A program made the position numbers and the translations under genes. The notes beneath the pieces were generated by a model. That model saw only the letters and a program-made list of their open reading frames with translations. It searched no databases and was not told the DNA's origin. A DNA stretch of 64,000 bases, from the NCBI RefSeq assembly GCF_001874525.1, contig NZ_LKAQ01000001.1, positions 620,001-684,000 on the forward strand, written 5' to 3'. Shown one piece after another: positions 17,518 through 25,556 of the stretch. Within the stretch, counting starts at the first letter, position 1. Every line of letters starts with the position of its first letter. Source of the DNA: Pseudodesulfovibrio hydrargyri. Its GTDB lineage: Bacteria; Desulfobacterota; Desulfovibrionia; Desulfovibrionales; Desulfovibrionaceae.

Positions 17518-17835
17518 ATGTTTTTTACTCCTCCCCTGCACAGTGAAGACGAAACATTCCTGGCCGAGGTCTGCAAGGGGCTGGCCCACCCGGCCCGCAT
17601 ACGCATCCTCAGGCAGTTGATGACCGAGCACAGCTGTACCTGCGGGCAGCTCGTGGGCGAGTTGCCCCTGGCCCAATCCACGGTCAGTCAGCACCTCAAG
17701 GTCCTCCGCGACGCCGGCCTGGTGCGCGGCGAGGTGGAAGGGCCCCGGACCTGCTACTGCGTGAACCGGAAAACCATGGACCGGTTCGGGCCGCTCATCC
17801 GCGCGCTCCTGTCGATAACGCCGGAGGCCTCATGA
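17518..17835 (+). CDS. ArsR-family transcriptional regulator of the hgcAB operon
   Basis: 105 residues from ATG 17518 with GGAGG at ideal spacing. A winged helix-turn-helix spans about 15-85: ICK-like start LAEVCKGLAHPARIRILR, recognition helix LAQSTVSQHLKVLRDAGLV. A Cys pair in HSCTCGQLV sits where ArsR carries its ELCVCDL metal(loid)-binding motif, and another Cys is in TCYCVNRK, so As(III) or another thiophilic metal could be the inducer. The stop overlaps the ATG at 17832 (ATGA), coupling it to hgcA. An arsR-like gene upstream of hgcAB, cotranscribed with it, has been reported for Desulfovibrio (from memory). Confidence 0.9.
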   Translation: MFFTPPLHSEDETFLAEVCKGLAHPARIRILRQLMTEHSCTCGQLVGELPLAQSTVSQHLKVLRDAGLVRGEVEGPRTCYCVNRKTMDRFGPLIRALLSITPEAS

Positions 17836-19037
17836 ATCCGTTAACGCCCCGCCCCGAGGAAAAAGACCTCAAGCCTCTGGAGCTGATGGCCCCGTCCCAG
17901 GCCCGCGCGGCAGCCCTCTGTCCCCCCGTCTCGCCTGAGGACGACGCGCCCTGTTGAGGCCCCAGGCCCGACCCCCGTGCCGGGGTCTTCGAAAAACCGG
18001 GATACGCCATAAAGCCGTTCGTGGACGGATTCGTGGACACGCCCGTCGGGCCGGTGCCGCGCGTGCGTACCCGCATGCTTCCGTCCGACCGGCTGGGCAC
18101 GGCCCTGGCCCGGCTTGGGGCGACCCGCAGCGATTACAAGGTCGTGCCCGGCCTGTACTGCGTGGGCGATCCCACCCCGGATTCCCCGGTCCTGGTCACG
18201 GCCAACTACAAGCTGACCTTCGACGCGGTGCGCCGCGAGTTGGCGGGCATCGACGCCTGGCTGCTGGTGGCGGACACGCGCGGCATCAACGTGTGGTGCG
18301 CGGCGGGCAAGGGACTGTTCGCCACCGACGAGATCGTCTACAGCGTGAACCGCTCCCGACTCCACCAGGTGGCGGCACACCGCGACCTCATCCTGCCCCA
18401 GCTCGGGGCCACGGGCGTGGCCGGACGCGAGGTCAGAAAGGCGTGCGGCTTCAAAGTGATCTGGGGCCCTGTGCGGGCCGAAGACCTGCCCGAATTCCTG
18501 GCCAACGGCAACCAGGCGGACCGGGAAATGCGCATGGTCACCTTCCCCTTGAAGGAACGGGCCGTGCTCATCCCGGTGGAGATATTCCTGCTCTGGAAGT
18601 CCCTGGCCTGGGCCCTGCCCGCGCTCTTCCTGCTCTCGGCCATCGGCCCGGACGTCTTCTCGCTCTCCGCGCTGTGGCACCGGGGGCTCAATGCCCTGCT
18701 GGCCACCCTGTTCGGCGTGCTGGCGGGCTGCGCGGCGGTGCCCCTGCTCCTCGACCGGCTGCCGTGGCGCTCCTTCTGGCCCAAGGGTGCGCTCACCGGC
18801 GCCGTGGCCGGACTTGCGGCCGCGCTGCTGCTGCCGCTGAACGGATTGCTCGAACCCCTGGCCGTCCTGTTGTGGACCACGGCCGTGTCGTCCTATCTGG
18901 CCATGAACTTCACCGGCTCCACGCCGTACACCTCGCCCTCGGGCGTGGAAAAGGAAATGCGCCGGGGCATCCCGCTCCAGGCGCTGGCCGGGCTCGCGGC
19001 CCTGGCTCTGTGGCTGGCGGCGCCGTTTCTCAAATAA
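17832..19037 (+). CDS. hgcA: HgcA, corrinoid methyltransferase for mercury methylation, with in-frame TGA
   Basis: HgcA carries a methyl-corrinoid and transfers the methyl group to Hg(II), giving methylmercury. Its signature cap-helix motif NVWCAAGKG is present; the cobalt-ligand Cys is Cys93 counted from GTG 18021, followed by C-terminal membrane helices (about residues 165-335 in that numbering). The conventional gene is 18021-19037 (338 residues), but that GTG has no ribosome site. The frame is open upstream without another start codon to TGA 17955-17957, and beyond it to ATG 17832, which has GGAGG (17823-17827) and overlaps the arsR stop. I annotate the full frame: 41 residues ending in DDAPC, the TGA, 21 residues including EKPGYAIKPF, then the classical protein. 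Selenocysteine at TGA is my inference; otherwise the 41-codon frame is a leader peptide. hgcB follows after 11 bases. Confidence 0.9.
17955..17957 (+). other. In-frame TGA in hgcA, candidate selenocysteine codon
   Basis: This TGA is the only stop between ATG 17832 and the hgcA stop at 19035-19037, and it is in the same frame. It follows a Cys codon (TGT) and precedes Gly (GGC), giving Cys-Sec-Gly if recoded. As I remember HgcA family sequences, a Cys-Cys-Gly-like site occurs at this N-terminal position, so Sec would replace Cys. Confidence 0.5.
17970..17987 (+). promoter_or_regulatory. Candidate bacterial SECIS hairpin
   Basis: GACCCC (17970-17975) pairs perfectly with GGGGTC (17982-17987), leaving a six-base loop CGTGCC with G in its second position. 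The loop starts 18 bases after the TGA. Bacterial SECIS elements lie directly downstream of the UGA in coding sequence, with the apical loop roughly 16-37 bases away and a G among the first loop bases. Short GC hairpins also arise by chance in this GC-rich DNA. Confidence 0.4.
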
Positions 19038-19048
19038 AGGAGGCCGTG

Positions 19049-19336
19049 ATGAAGAATTTCCGTTATCTGGACGGCGTGGCCACCCTGGCGCTCGATACGG
19101 ACGCCTGCGTCGGCTGCGGCTCGTGCGTGGAGGTCTGCCCGCACCGCATCCTCGAGATGCGCGGGAAAAAGGCGGCCATCCTCGACCCGGATGCCTGCAT
19201 GGAGTGCGGGGCCTGCGCCACCAACTGCCCGGTTCGGGCGGTCACGGTCACGCCCGGCGTGGGCTGCGCCTCCTACCTCATCTCGGTCTGGCTGCACAAG
19301 CTTACCGGCCGCAAGGTCGATTCCGCCTGCTGCTAG
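19049..19336 (+). CDS. hgcB: HgcB, 2[4Fe-4S] ferredoxin of mercury methylation
   Basis: 95 residues from ATG 19049 with AAAGGAGG at 19037-19044. Two ferredoxin motifs, CVGCGSCVEVC and CMECGACATNC, bind two 4Fe-4S clusters. Cys73 (VGCASY) and the vicinal C-terminal pair Cys94-Cys95 (DSACC) are the HgcB-specific residues implicated in Hg(II) binding and transfer. HgcB is thought to reduce the HgcA corrinoid to Co(I) and deliver mercury. It is the third gene of arsR-hgcA-hgcB. Its last four bases, CTAG, are shared with the stop of the convergent isochorismatase-like gene. Confidence 0.97.
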   Translation: MKNFRYLDGVATLALDTDACVGCGSCVEVCPHRILEMRGKKAAILDPDACMECGACATNCPVRAVTVTPGVGCASYLISVWLHKLTGRKVDSACC

Positions 19337-19887
19337 AGGCCGAGGAACGACGGCATCTCGTCCACGGTTATGACCGGCGCGTAGGCGGCCTGAAGCGCCG
19401 CGAGGAACGCGCCGTGCACCTGGGCCGCAGGGACGATCCGGCCGTCGAACTCCAGGTCGCGGGTGGCCGAGGCGTCGGACAGGACCGCGCATTCGAAGCC
19501 GAGGTCCACGGCCGCGCGCACCCCGGCGTCCAGGCACATATGGGTCATCATCCCGGCCACGGCCAGGCGGGTCGCCCCCGCCTCGCGCAGCCGTTCGAGC
19601 AGGTCCGTCTCGCGGAAACTGTTGGGGTAGTGCTTGGTGACCACCGGCTCGCCGTCAACGGGCGTGACCGCGTCGTGGATGGCCGCGCCCGCAGTGCCGG
19701 GCAAAAAGAACGCCGCCCCGGCCTGAAGCGCCTCGTGGCGTACGTGGACGACCGGCAGGCCGCGCTCCCTGAACAGCTTGAGGGCCCGTGCCGCGCGGGC
19801 GGCGGCGGACTCGGAACCGACGAGTTCCATGCGCCCGCCCGGGAAATAGTCGTTTTGCAGATCGATGAGCATCAGGGCCGTTTTCAT
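19333..19887 (-). CDS. Isochorismatase-family cysteine hydrolase
   Basis: 184 residues from ATG 19887; the open frame reaches 19998 but MKTALMLIDLQNDYF is the canonical beginning. The catalytic triad is visible: Asp in LIDLQNDYF, Lys in VVTKHYPNSF and nucleophile Cys in VAGMMTHMCLDAG. The family includes nicotinamidases, isochorismatases and ureidoacrylate hydrolases. The MTHMC.D signature is that of general cysteine hydrolases (YcaC/PncA-like), and the substrate is unclear. It is convergent with hgcB, sharing the CTAG stop overlap, and monocistronic. Confidence 0.88.
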   Translation of the reverse strand: MKTALMLIDLQNDYFPGGRMELVGSESAAARAARALKLFRERGLPVVHVRHEALQAGAAFFLPGTAGAAIHDAVTPVDGEPVVTKHYPNSFRETDLLERLREAGATRLAVAGMMTHMCLDAGVRAAVDLGFECAVLSDASATRDLEFDGRIVPAAQVHGAFLAALQAAYAPVITVDEMPSFLGL

Positions 19888-20073
19888 GGGCACCTCCGTT
19901 TTGACGCCACCATACCCGTTCCCTCCGGGTGGGGTCCAATCGGTTTCCCCGATACGCCCATCAATGTATCCAATATTCATCATCTGAAGGCTTGCCACAA
20001 AAACTCCACTGGGCTATGTATTGGATAATCAAACTATTAACCGGTGCGAAGAGCGCCGCTCACAGGCTTGACG

Positions 20074-20427
20074 ATGAATGATATCCCCGCGCGCGACGCC
20101 CTGTGCGTCATCTGGAGTTCCCCCAACCCAGAAGTGGCCGACAATCTGGTCTTCATGTACACCCAGAATGCCGTGAACAAGAGTTGGTGGAAGCAGGTCC
20201 GGCTGATCATCTGGGGCCCCACGGCCCCGCTCGTGGCCAGCGACGAACCCGTCCGGGCGCGCCTCAGGGAGATGATGGCCGACGGCGTGGAGGTCTGGGC
20301 CTGCCGGGCGTGCGCCGAAAACTACGGGGTGGTCGAGGAACTCGAAACCCTGGGAGCGAACGTACTCTATGTTGGTGAACCCTTTACCGAAATGCTGAAA
20401 AGCGGCTGGACGCAGTTGACATTCTGA
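20074..20427 (+). CDS. DsrE-like small sulfur-relay/oxidoreductase family protein
   Basis: 117 residues from ATG 20074; an in-frame GTG at 20044 is an alternative, and neither has a strong ribosome site. The fold pattern is DsrE/DsrF-like: an N-terminal strand CVIWSSPNPEVADNLVFMYT, a central LIIWGPTAPLVAS, and a Cys-containing stretch VEVWACRACAENYGV followed by the usual final segment. Two Cys in WACRAC could carry persulfide. DsrE-fold proteins often relay sulfur, common in sulfate reducers, but many have unknown roles. It precedes the receiver/kinase pair by 45 bases. Confidence 0.75.
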   Translation: MNDIPARDALCVIWSSPNPEVADNLVFMYTQNAVNKSWWKQVRLIIWGPTAPLVASDEPVRARLREMMADGVEVWACRACAENYGVVEELETLGANVLYVGEPFTEMLKSGWTQLTF

Positions 20428-20472
20428 CCAGTCGCCCACACAGTACGGAAACCGGACAACAGGGAGACGATA

Positions 20473-20901
20473 GTGAACAGCATGCCACCCGCAAGGGACG
20501 ACGGGCCGGACAAACCCGTGCACATCCTCGTCGCCGAGGACTCGGAGAGCAACCAGATGCTCCTCTCCCTGTATTTCACCGACTCCGGTTACACCCTGGA
20601 CTTTGCCGAAAACGGGCGCGAGGCCGTGGCCCGGTTCAAGAAGGGCTCCTATGAGCTGGTGCTCATGGACATCTTCATGCCGGTCATGGACGGCCTCGAC
20701 GCCACCCGCGAGATCCGCAGCTTCGAGAAGGAGCGCGGCCTGTCTCCCGTGCCCATCGTGGCCGTGTCCGCCAACGCGTTCGCCGAGGACAGGCAACGCT
20801 CCATGAAGGCAGGCTGCTCGGACTTCATGGCCAAGCCGATCCGCAAGGTTCCGCTGCTCAAATTCGTCGCCCGCACCCTGGGGGAGACGCCTCAACCATG
20901 A
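20473..20901 (+). CDS. Response regulator receiver protein
   Basis: 142 residues from GTG 20473, chosen because AGGGAGA lies 6 bases upstream; the inner ATG (20482) is the alternative. It is a single receiver: HILVAEDSESNQ, phospho-acceptor Asp in LVLMDIFMPVMDG, Ser switch in IVAVSANAF and Lys in FMAKPIRK. There is no output domain. The stop overlaps the start of the hybrid kinase (ATGA), so the two are coupled and the receiver probably accepts phosphate from that kinase or works in a phosphorelay. Confidence 0.9.
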   Translation: MNSMPPARDDGPDKPVHILVAEDSESNQMLLSLYFTDSGYTLDFAENGREAVARFKKGSYELVLMDIFMPVMDGLDATREIRSFEKERGLSPVPIVAVSANAFAEDRQRSMKAGCSDFMAKPIRKVPLLKFVARTLGETPQP

Positions 20902-22946
20902 GCAGCGCCGATCTCCTCCGCAACATCCTCAAACTGCAGGAACCGGAAGCCGCCCTGGCCTGCCGGACGGAGGGGAGGCAACCAAGCGAAGCCCGCATCA
21001 TCGAAGCCAACGAGGCCGCCTGCGTCCTGCTCGGCATGACCCGAGAGGAACTTCTGGCCCGCACCCCGGGCCGGGTCATCACCAATTTCGCCGCCCTTGC
21101 CGAGGGCCAGAGCCTGTTCGAGACGGGCTCCCGGCGCATTGAGCATACCCTGTGCGGACAGGACCGGGCCACGCCCGTGGAGATCCGCTCCCACGCGCTT
21201 GAACTGGACGGCGACTCCCTGTTCGTGATCATCCTGCGCGACATCACCGTGCGCCGTCGGCGCGAGATGCAATCCGACCTGGACGAACAGCGGTTCAAGA
21301 CCCTGTACACCCTGTCGCGCATGTTCGACCGCACCGAGGAGGAAATTCTCGACTACGCCCTGGTCCAGAGCGTGTACATGACCGACAGCCGCATGGGCTA
21401 CATCGGCTTCCTGGACGAGGCCGAGTCCGAACTGCGCCTGCGCCCCTGGTCCGTGCCGGACCTGGGCGAATGCACCGTGCGCAATCCGTCCCGGGCCTTC
21501 AGGATCGACGGGGCCGGGCTGTGGGCCGACGCCATCCGGGAGCGCCGGGCGATCATCACCAACGACTATCACAACAGTCCCGACAGACGGGGCACCCCCG
21601 AGGGCCACGTCCCCCTCGTCCGGCATATGAACGTGCCGATCATCGAAAAGGACCGCATCCGCATGCTGGTCGGGGTGGCCAACAAGGACGAGGACTACAC
21701 CGATGCCGACGCGGTCCAGCTCGCCCTGATCATGGAGCGGGTCTGGTACCTCATCCAGCGCAAACGCATGGAGGCGGACCTGATCCGGGCCATGCGCGAG
21801 GCCCGGCAGGCCGACCGGGCCAAGAGCCAGTTCCTGGCCAACATGAGCCACGAACTGCGCACGCCCTTGAACGGCATCATGGGCATGACCCAGTTGCTCC
21901 TGGGCACCGAAGGGCTGACCGACGAGCAGCGGGAATACCTGCGGCTCAGCCTGGAATCGAGCGCCCACCTGTCCGGGGTCCTCTCCTCGCTGCTCGATCT
22001 GTCGAACATCGAATCCGGCGGCACCGGCCTGAACTGCGTGGACTTCGACCTGCCCGCCATCATCCGCTCGGCGGTCGATCCCCTGCTTCACCAGGCCGAG
22101 GCCAAGGGGCTGCGCCTGCACTGCCGACTGGGCCGGGGGTTTCCGGCCCTGGTCCGGGGCGATGCGGAGAAACTGCGCCAGGTGCTCATCAACCTGGTGC
22201 ACAACGCCGTAAAATTCACAGAGAGCGGATCGGTCACGGTGTCCGCGAGCTGGGAACCGGTCCAGAATGCGCCGGAACGGATCAGCCTGTCCGTCGCGGT
22301 GGCCGACACCGGCGTGGGAATCCCGGACGACAAGCGGGAGGCCGTGTTCGAAAGCTTCATGCTCGGCGAGGAGTACATGACCAAGCGCTACAGCGGCGCT
22401 GGGCTGGGGCTGGCCATCTCCCGCAAGCTGGCCGGGATCATGGGCGGGACCATAGGCCTGGAGAGCCGCCCGGGCGAGGGCTCGGTCTTCACCCTGACCG
22501 TGCCCCTGCGCCACTGTCCGGACCGGGCCGACGCCGGCCTGGCCGAGCAAAAGGCCCGCCTGAACCTGAATATCCTCGTGGCCGAGGACGAGGAGGTCAA
22601 CGCCCTGGCCACCTCGCAGCTGCTGCGCAACCACGGCCACGCCGCCACCGTGGTGGACAACGGCCAGCAGGCCATAGACGCCCTGATGGACGGCGGCTTC
22701 GACCTGGTGCTCATGGACGTGCAGATGCCGGTCATCAACGGCATGGAGGTCACGGAAATCATCCGCTCGGGCGCGGCCGAGGGCATCGATGCCGACATCC
22801 CGATCATCGGCCTGACCGCCTACTCCGGCGAGGAGGACCGCAAGCGCTTCCTCACCGCGGGCATGAACAGGGTGATGACCAAGCCCTTCGACGCCTGGGA
22901 GCTGCTCGACGCCGTGTGCACGACAGCCGCCGACAGGCCTATCTGA
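20898..22946 (+). CDS. Cytoplasmic hybrid histidine kinase (PAS-GAF-HisKA-HATPase-receiver)
   Basis: 682 residues from ATG 20898, overlapping the preceding receiver gene by 4 bases. Order: PAS (about 10-120; IEANEAACVLLGMTREELLART), GAF-like domain (about 135-290), HisKA with His in NMSHELRTPLNGIMG (about 315), HATPase ([27 protein letters not shown]) and a C-terminal receiver with [12 protein letters not shown] (phospho-acceptor near 612). No membrane segment is seen, so it senses a cytoplasmic signal. With the upstream receiver it makes a multi-step phosphorelay. No DNA-binding output is encoded in the operon. Confidence 0.9.
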   Translation: MSSADLLRNILKLQEPEAALACRTEGRQPSEARIIEANEAACVLLGMTREELLARTPGRVITNFAALAEGQSLFETGSRRIEHTLCGQDRATPVEIRSHALELDGDSLFVIILRDITVRRRREMQSDLDEQRFKTLYTLSRMFDRTEEEILDYALVQSVYMTDSRMGYIGFLDEAESELRLRPWSVPDLGECTVRNPSRAFRIDGAGLWADAIRERRAIITNDYHNSPDRRGTPEGHVPLVRHMNVPIIEKDRIRMLVGVANKDEDYTDADAVQLALIMERVWYLIQRKRMEADLIRAMREARQADRAKSQFLANMSHELRTPLNGIMGMTQLLLGTEGLTDEQREYLRLSLESSAHLSGVLSSLLDLSNIESGGTGLNCVDFDLPAIIRSAVDPLLHQAEAKGLRLHCRLGRGFPALVRGDAEKLRQVLINLVHNAVKFTESGSVTVSASWEPVQNAPERISLSVAVADTGVGIPDDKREAVFESFMLGEEYMTKRYSGAGLGLAISRKLAGIMGGTIGLESRPGEGSVFTLTVPLRHCPDRADAGLAEQKARLNLNILVAEDEEVNALATSQLLRNHGHAATVVDNGQQAIDALMDGGFDLVLMDVQMPVINGMEVTEIIRSGAAEGIDADIPIIGLTAYSGEEDRKRFLTAGMNRVMTKPFDAWELLDAVCTTAADRPI

Positions 22947-23346
22947 CCAGCGGCAGCCCCTGCCCCTGCCAGTCCCTGATCCCCTTCGACATGTGCAGAA
23001 TCCGGGTGAAGCCGAGCCGCCCGAAGACCTTCATGGCCCGGGCGCTGCGGTTGCCCGACCGGCAGTAGACGAGATACTTCGCGTCCGGGTCGAGCTCGCC
23101 CAGCCGCTTTACGAAATCCGCGCCCATGAAGTCGATGTTCAGCGCGCCCCGGACATGCCCTTCGGCGTATTCGGCCGGGGTCCGGATGTCGAGCACGCGG
23201 ATATCCGGGTCGGCGGCCAGAGCGGCCCGCGCCTCGGCCGCGCTCACCGCGGCGACGCCCTCCGGCGCGGCCTGGCCGTATTGCCTGTACAGGAGAAAGG
23301 CCACGGACAGCGCGGCCAGGATGAGAACGATATATCGTGGATTCAC
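22939..23346 (-). CDS. Membrane-anchored rhodanese-domain protein
   Basis: 135 residues from GTG 23346, which has GGAGG upstream. A single N-terminal membrane helix (about 5-20: YIVLILAALSVAFLLYRQYG) is followed by a rhodanese domain with active-site Cys in YCRSGNRSARAM. The catalytic loop CRSGNRS suits sulfur transfer from thiosulfate or a persulfide; the domain would face the periplasm. It is convergent with the hybrid kinase (8-base overlap). Confidence 0.88.
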   Translation of the reverse strand: MNPRYIVLILAALSVAFLLYRQYGQAAPEGVAAVSAAEARAALAADPDIRVLDIRTPAEYAEGHVRGALNIDFMGADFVKRLGELDPDAKYLVYCRSGNRSARAMKVFGRLGFTRILHMSKGIRDWQGQGLPLVR

Positions 23347-23426
23347 TCGGGTCCTCCGAAACGCTTATAGGAAAAGAGGCCGCACCCGGAACAGGCGCGG
23401 CCTCCATTGTCTCATACCCGCCCGGA

Positions 23427-24434
23427 TCAGCCGAGCAGTTCGTTGACCTTGGCCATGATGGCGAAGGCGTCGCCCACGTAGAGCACGTCGCACTTGCCCT
23501 GGGCCCAGCCGCAACCGGCGTCCAGGTTGATGGCCCTCCGCTCCTTGATGAAGCGCCAGCCGACCACGTGCGGCTCCTCGCCGTGGCAGCAGGTGGACAG
23601 TCCCTTGGGATGGCGCGGGGTCGCGCCGGTCTGCCCCACCTGGTGCATGTGCGTCAGAAACGAAATGACCGCGCCGCCCTCGCCCGAGATGTCCACCAGG
23701 GACTTGGACGAGCCGAGAGAGGACTTGGTGGCGTCCAGGAAGGCACGAATAGTCGACTCGGCCTCGGGAACGTGCGTGGCACCGTCGGCCTGCTTCTTGG
23801 TCCAGCCCGCGCCGGCCACGAAGAGCAGATCCGCATCCGGGCGGATGGTCTGCTGGTCCTCGGAGGCGCACTCCATGCCCGCCACCTTGGTCCGCGAGGA
23901 CACGTTCACGGTCAATGCCTCCACATCCGCCGCGCCCGCGCCCGCAAAGGGCTCGGCGCAGCCGGAATCGAGTGTCAGCACCCAGGGCCGCTCGTCGCGG
24001 GTCAGGGTCCCTTCCATGCGCTGGCGGTAGAACCACCGCTTGGCCACGGGCTTGCCGTCCTCGGCCGCCAGCCCGGACAGGTGGGTGTCCACCCGGCCGC
24101 CCAGGCGGATGGCCAGGCCGGGCAGGGCCCGGCTGAAGCGGGACGTGGCCGGGGCCACCACCACTTCGGGCGAGCACGCCTTGGCCATGGCCTCGGCGGC
24201 GGCCAAATCGGAAGCGTAGCGTCCGTCCGCAAACTCGGGACCGGACACCGCGTAGAATTTGGCATTGCAGCCGCCGATGGTTCCGGCGGCCTCGGCCACG
24301 TCAGCGCCGATGAGCCCCACCGCCAGGTCGGTGCCCAGGCCGTCGGCCAGCGCCTTGGCGGCGGTCAGCGCCTCAAGGGCGGACTTGTGCAGGGAGTTGT
24401 CGCATTCGGTGTGCGCAAGATACAAAACAGTCAT
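23427..24434 (-). CDS. etfA: Electron transfer flavoprotein alpha subunit
   Basis: 335 residues from ATG 24434; GGGGGA precedes it. The C-terminal FAD-binding domain shows SRTKVAG-like, SLGSSKSLVDISGEGG and THMHQVGQTG stretches, then the family-typical AINLDAGCGWAQ and DVLYVGDAFAIM ending. With EtfB it forms the FAD-carrying electron carrier that takes electrons from acyl-CoA dehydrogenase. It lies 11 bases after etfB, last in a block of acyl-CoA dehydrogenase, ETF-quinone oxidoreductase, etfB, etfA. The divergent N-terminal domain is typical of the large Desulfovibrio-type ETFs. Confidence 0.88.
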   Translation of the reverse strand: MTVLYLAHTECDNSLHKSALEALTAAKALADGLGTDLAVGLIGADVAEAAGTIGGCNAKFYAVSGPEFADGRYASDLAAAEAMAKACSPEVVVAPATSRFSRALPGLAIRLGGRVDTHLSGLAAEDGKPVAKRWFYRQRMEGTLTRDERPWVLTLDSGCAEPFAGAGAADVEALTVNVSSRTKVAGMECASEDQQTIRPDADLLFVAGAGWTKKQADGATHVPEAESTIRAFLDATKSSLGSSKSLVDISGEGGAVISFLTHMHQVGQTGATPRHPKGLSTCCHGEEPHVVGWRFIKERRAINLDAGCGWAQGKCDVLYVGDAFAIMAKVNELLG

Positions 24435-24445
24435 GGCGATTCCCC

Positions 24446-25255
24446 CTAACCCTTGATCCATTCGACGATTTCTTTGGCCATCTCATCCACCGGCACGTCC
24501 TTGACGATGCGCGTCTCGCGGCGCTGTTTGGGCAGCTCCACCGAGGAGAACTTCAGGCTCGTGCCGGACAGGTCGGCGGGCTTGGCCTGCATCAGCGCGG
24601 GCATGTTCTTCTGCATGTTCTGCATGCCCACCTGCGGATTGTTCGGCGGCTCGGGCAGCTCGCCCGTGGCCCAGCCGAACGCGGCGGGCGCGCCGTCCAC
24701 CACGGACTTCTGGTACGCGCCGCCCTCCACGCGCTCAAGCACTTCCAGGGAGCCGTCGCCACCCACGGTGAGCCGGTCCACGCCCTGGAACTGTTCGGTC
24801 ACGCCGAGCAGCTCGCCGACCATCTGGATGACCGCGCCGGAACCGCGCGAAGCGGACTGCCAGCCGCCGAAGAGCAGCATCTTGGACTTGTCCAGCCCGC
24901 CTATGCCCTCAATGGTCTCGGCCAGGACCCTGGCGGTCTCGTAGGCATCGGTGAAGCCCGAAGCCGAGCCGTCGGCCACGACCAGCTGGAAGGGGGCCTT
25001 CTGGGAAACGGACATCATGACCTGCTGCAACTTGGCCTTGGGGCCGAGGCTGACCAGCCAGACCTGGCTGCCCGGGTTCTTGGCCGCCAGGTTCGCGGCT
25101 TCAAACAGGGCGTGCCCGGCCCACGGGTCGAGCACGGCGGGAAGCATCATTTCGTTCTTCAGGGACGGCCCGGCAGGCCCGTCCTGGGGCGCGAGGGTCT
25201 GGAGCGGGTCCGGGACGATGGAGCCGCAGACCACGATGTGGAATTCACTACCCAT
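24446..25255 (-). CDS. etfB: Electron transfer flavoprotein beta subunit
   Basis: 269 residues from ATG 25255, preceded by AAGGAGA. It has the EtfB pattern: N-terminal IVVCGSIVPDP, DPWAGHALFEAANLAAK, VWLVSLGPKAK and the GWQSASRGSGAVIQMVGELL helix, with a C-terminal arm that should embrace EtfA (KQRRETRIV). It is slightly longer than ordinary EtfB (about 255). It is separated from the upstream quinone-oxidoreductase gene by a 300-base region that holds a complete inverted-repeat element, so transcription may be partly uncoupled there. Confidence 0.9.
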   Translation of the reverse strand: MGSEFHIVVCGSIVPDPLQTLAPQDGPAGPSLKNEMMLPAVLDPWAGHALFEAANLAAKNPGSQVWLVSLGPKAKLQQVMMSVSQKAPFQLVVADGSASGFTDAYETARVLAETIEGIGGLDKSKMLLFGGWQSASRGSGAVIQMVGELLGVTEQFQGVDRLTVGGDGSLEVLERVEGGAYQKSVVDGAPAAFGWATGELPEPPNNPQVGMQNMQKNMPALMQAKPADLSGTSLKFSSVELPKQRRETRIVKDVPVDEMAKEIVEWIKG

Positions 25256-25337
25256 TCAATGTTCTCCTTGATTAGCGGCGGCAATCGCATTTCTCATGCC
25301 GTCCATTCGATGCCTTCGGCCACCGCTGCGCGGGGAT

Positions 25338-25509
25338 GCCTCCGGCGGCCTAAGAACCTTTTGAAAAAGGTTCTTAGGAATCTCCAAAACTTTTTATCGC
25401 CGCTGCGCGGGGGTGCGTCCGCGCGAATACGGCTCTCTTTTTTATGAACAACTTCGCCGAAGGCGACAATGGGGTTCCAAGGGGTCATAACCCCTTGGCC
25501 GCCGGAGGC
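25338..25509. repeat. Complete intergenic inverted-repeat element (copy A)
   Basis: A 172-bp unit with perfect 13-bp inverted termini GCCTCCGGCGGCC (25338-25350) and GGCCGCCGGAGGC (25497-25509). A 13-bp-stem hairpin (25349-25378; CCTAAGAACC/GGTTCTTAGG) lies at one end and an 8-bp hairpin (25477-25498; CCAAGGGG/CCCCTTGG) at the other. The centre has AAACTTTTT and CGCCGCTGCGCGG, shared with the other copies. It fills the etfB-ETF-QO gap (25256-25556), where no gene is visible. The hairpins may act as terminators or mRNA processing sites. Confidence 0.75.
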
Positions 25510-25556
25510 GAAATCACCCGTCCAATTCGCCGCAGGCGATTCGATCCTTCTTTATC

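Noticed and set aside
17832..17957. Frameshift or sequencing error as the explanation for the hgcA upstream frame
   Set aside because: Both sides of the TGA are in the same frame, so no indel is needed; only a point change (TGA for a Cys codon) would be, which cannot be told from recoding without homologues.
17954..19336. Long overlapping frame across hgcA and hgcB
   Set aside because: Only its last 95 codons are real (hgcB from ATG 19049); the first part is hgcA read out of frame.
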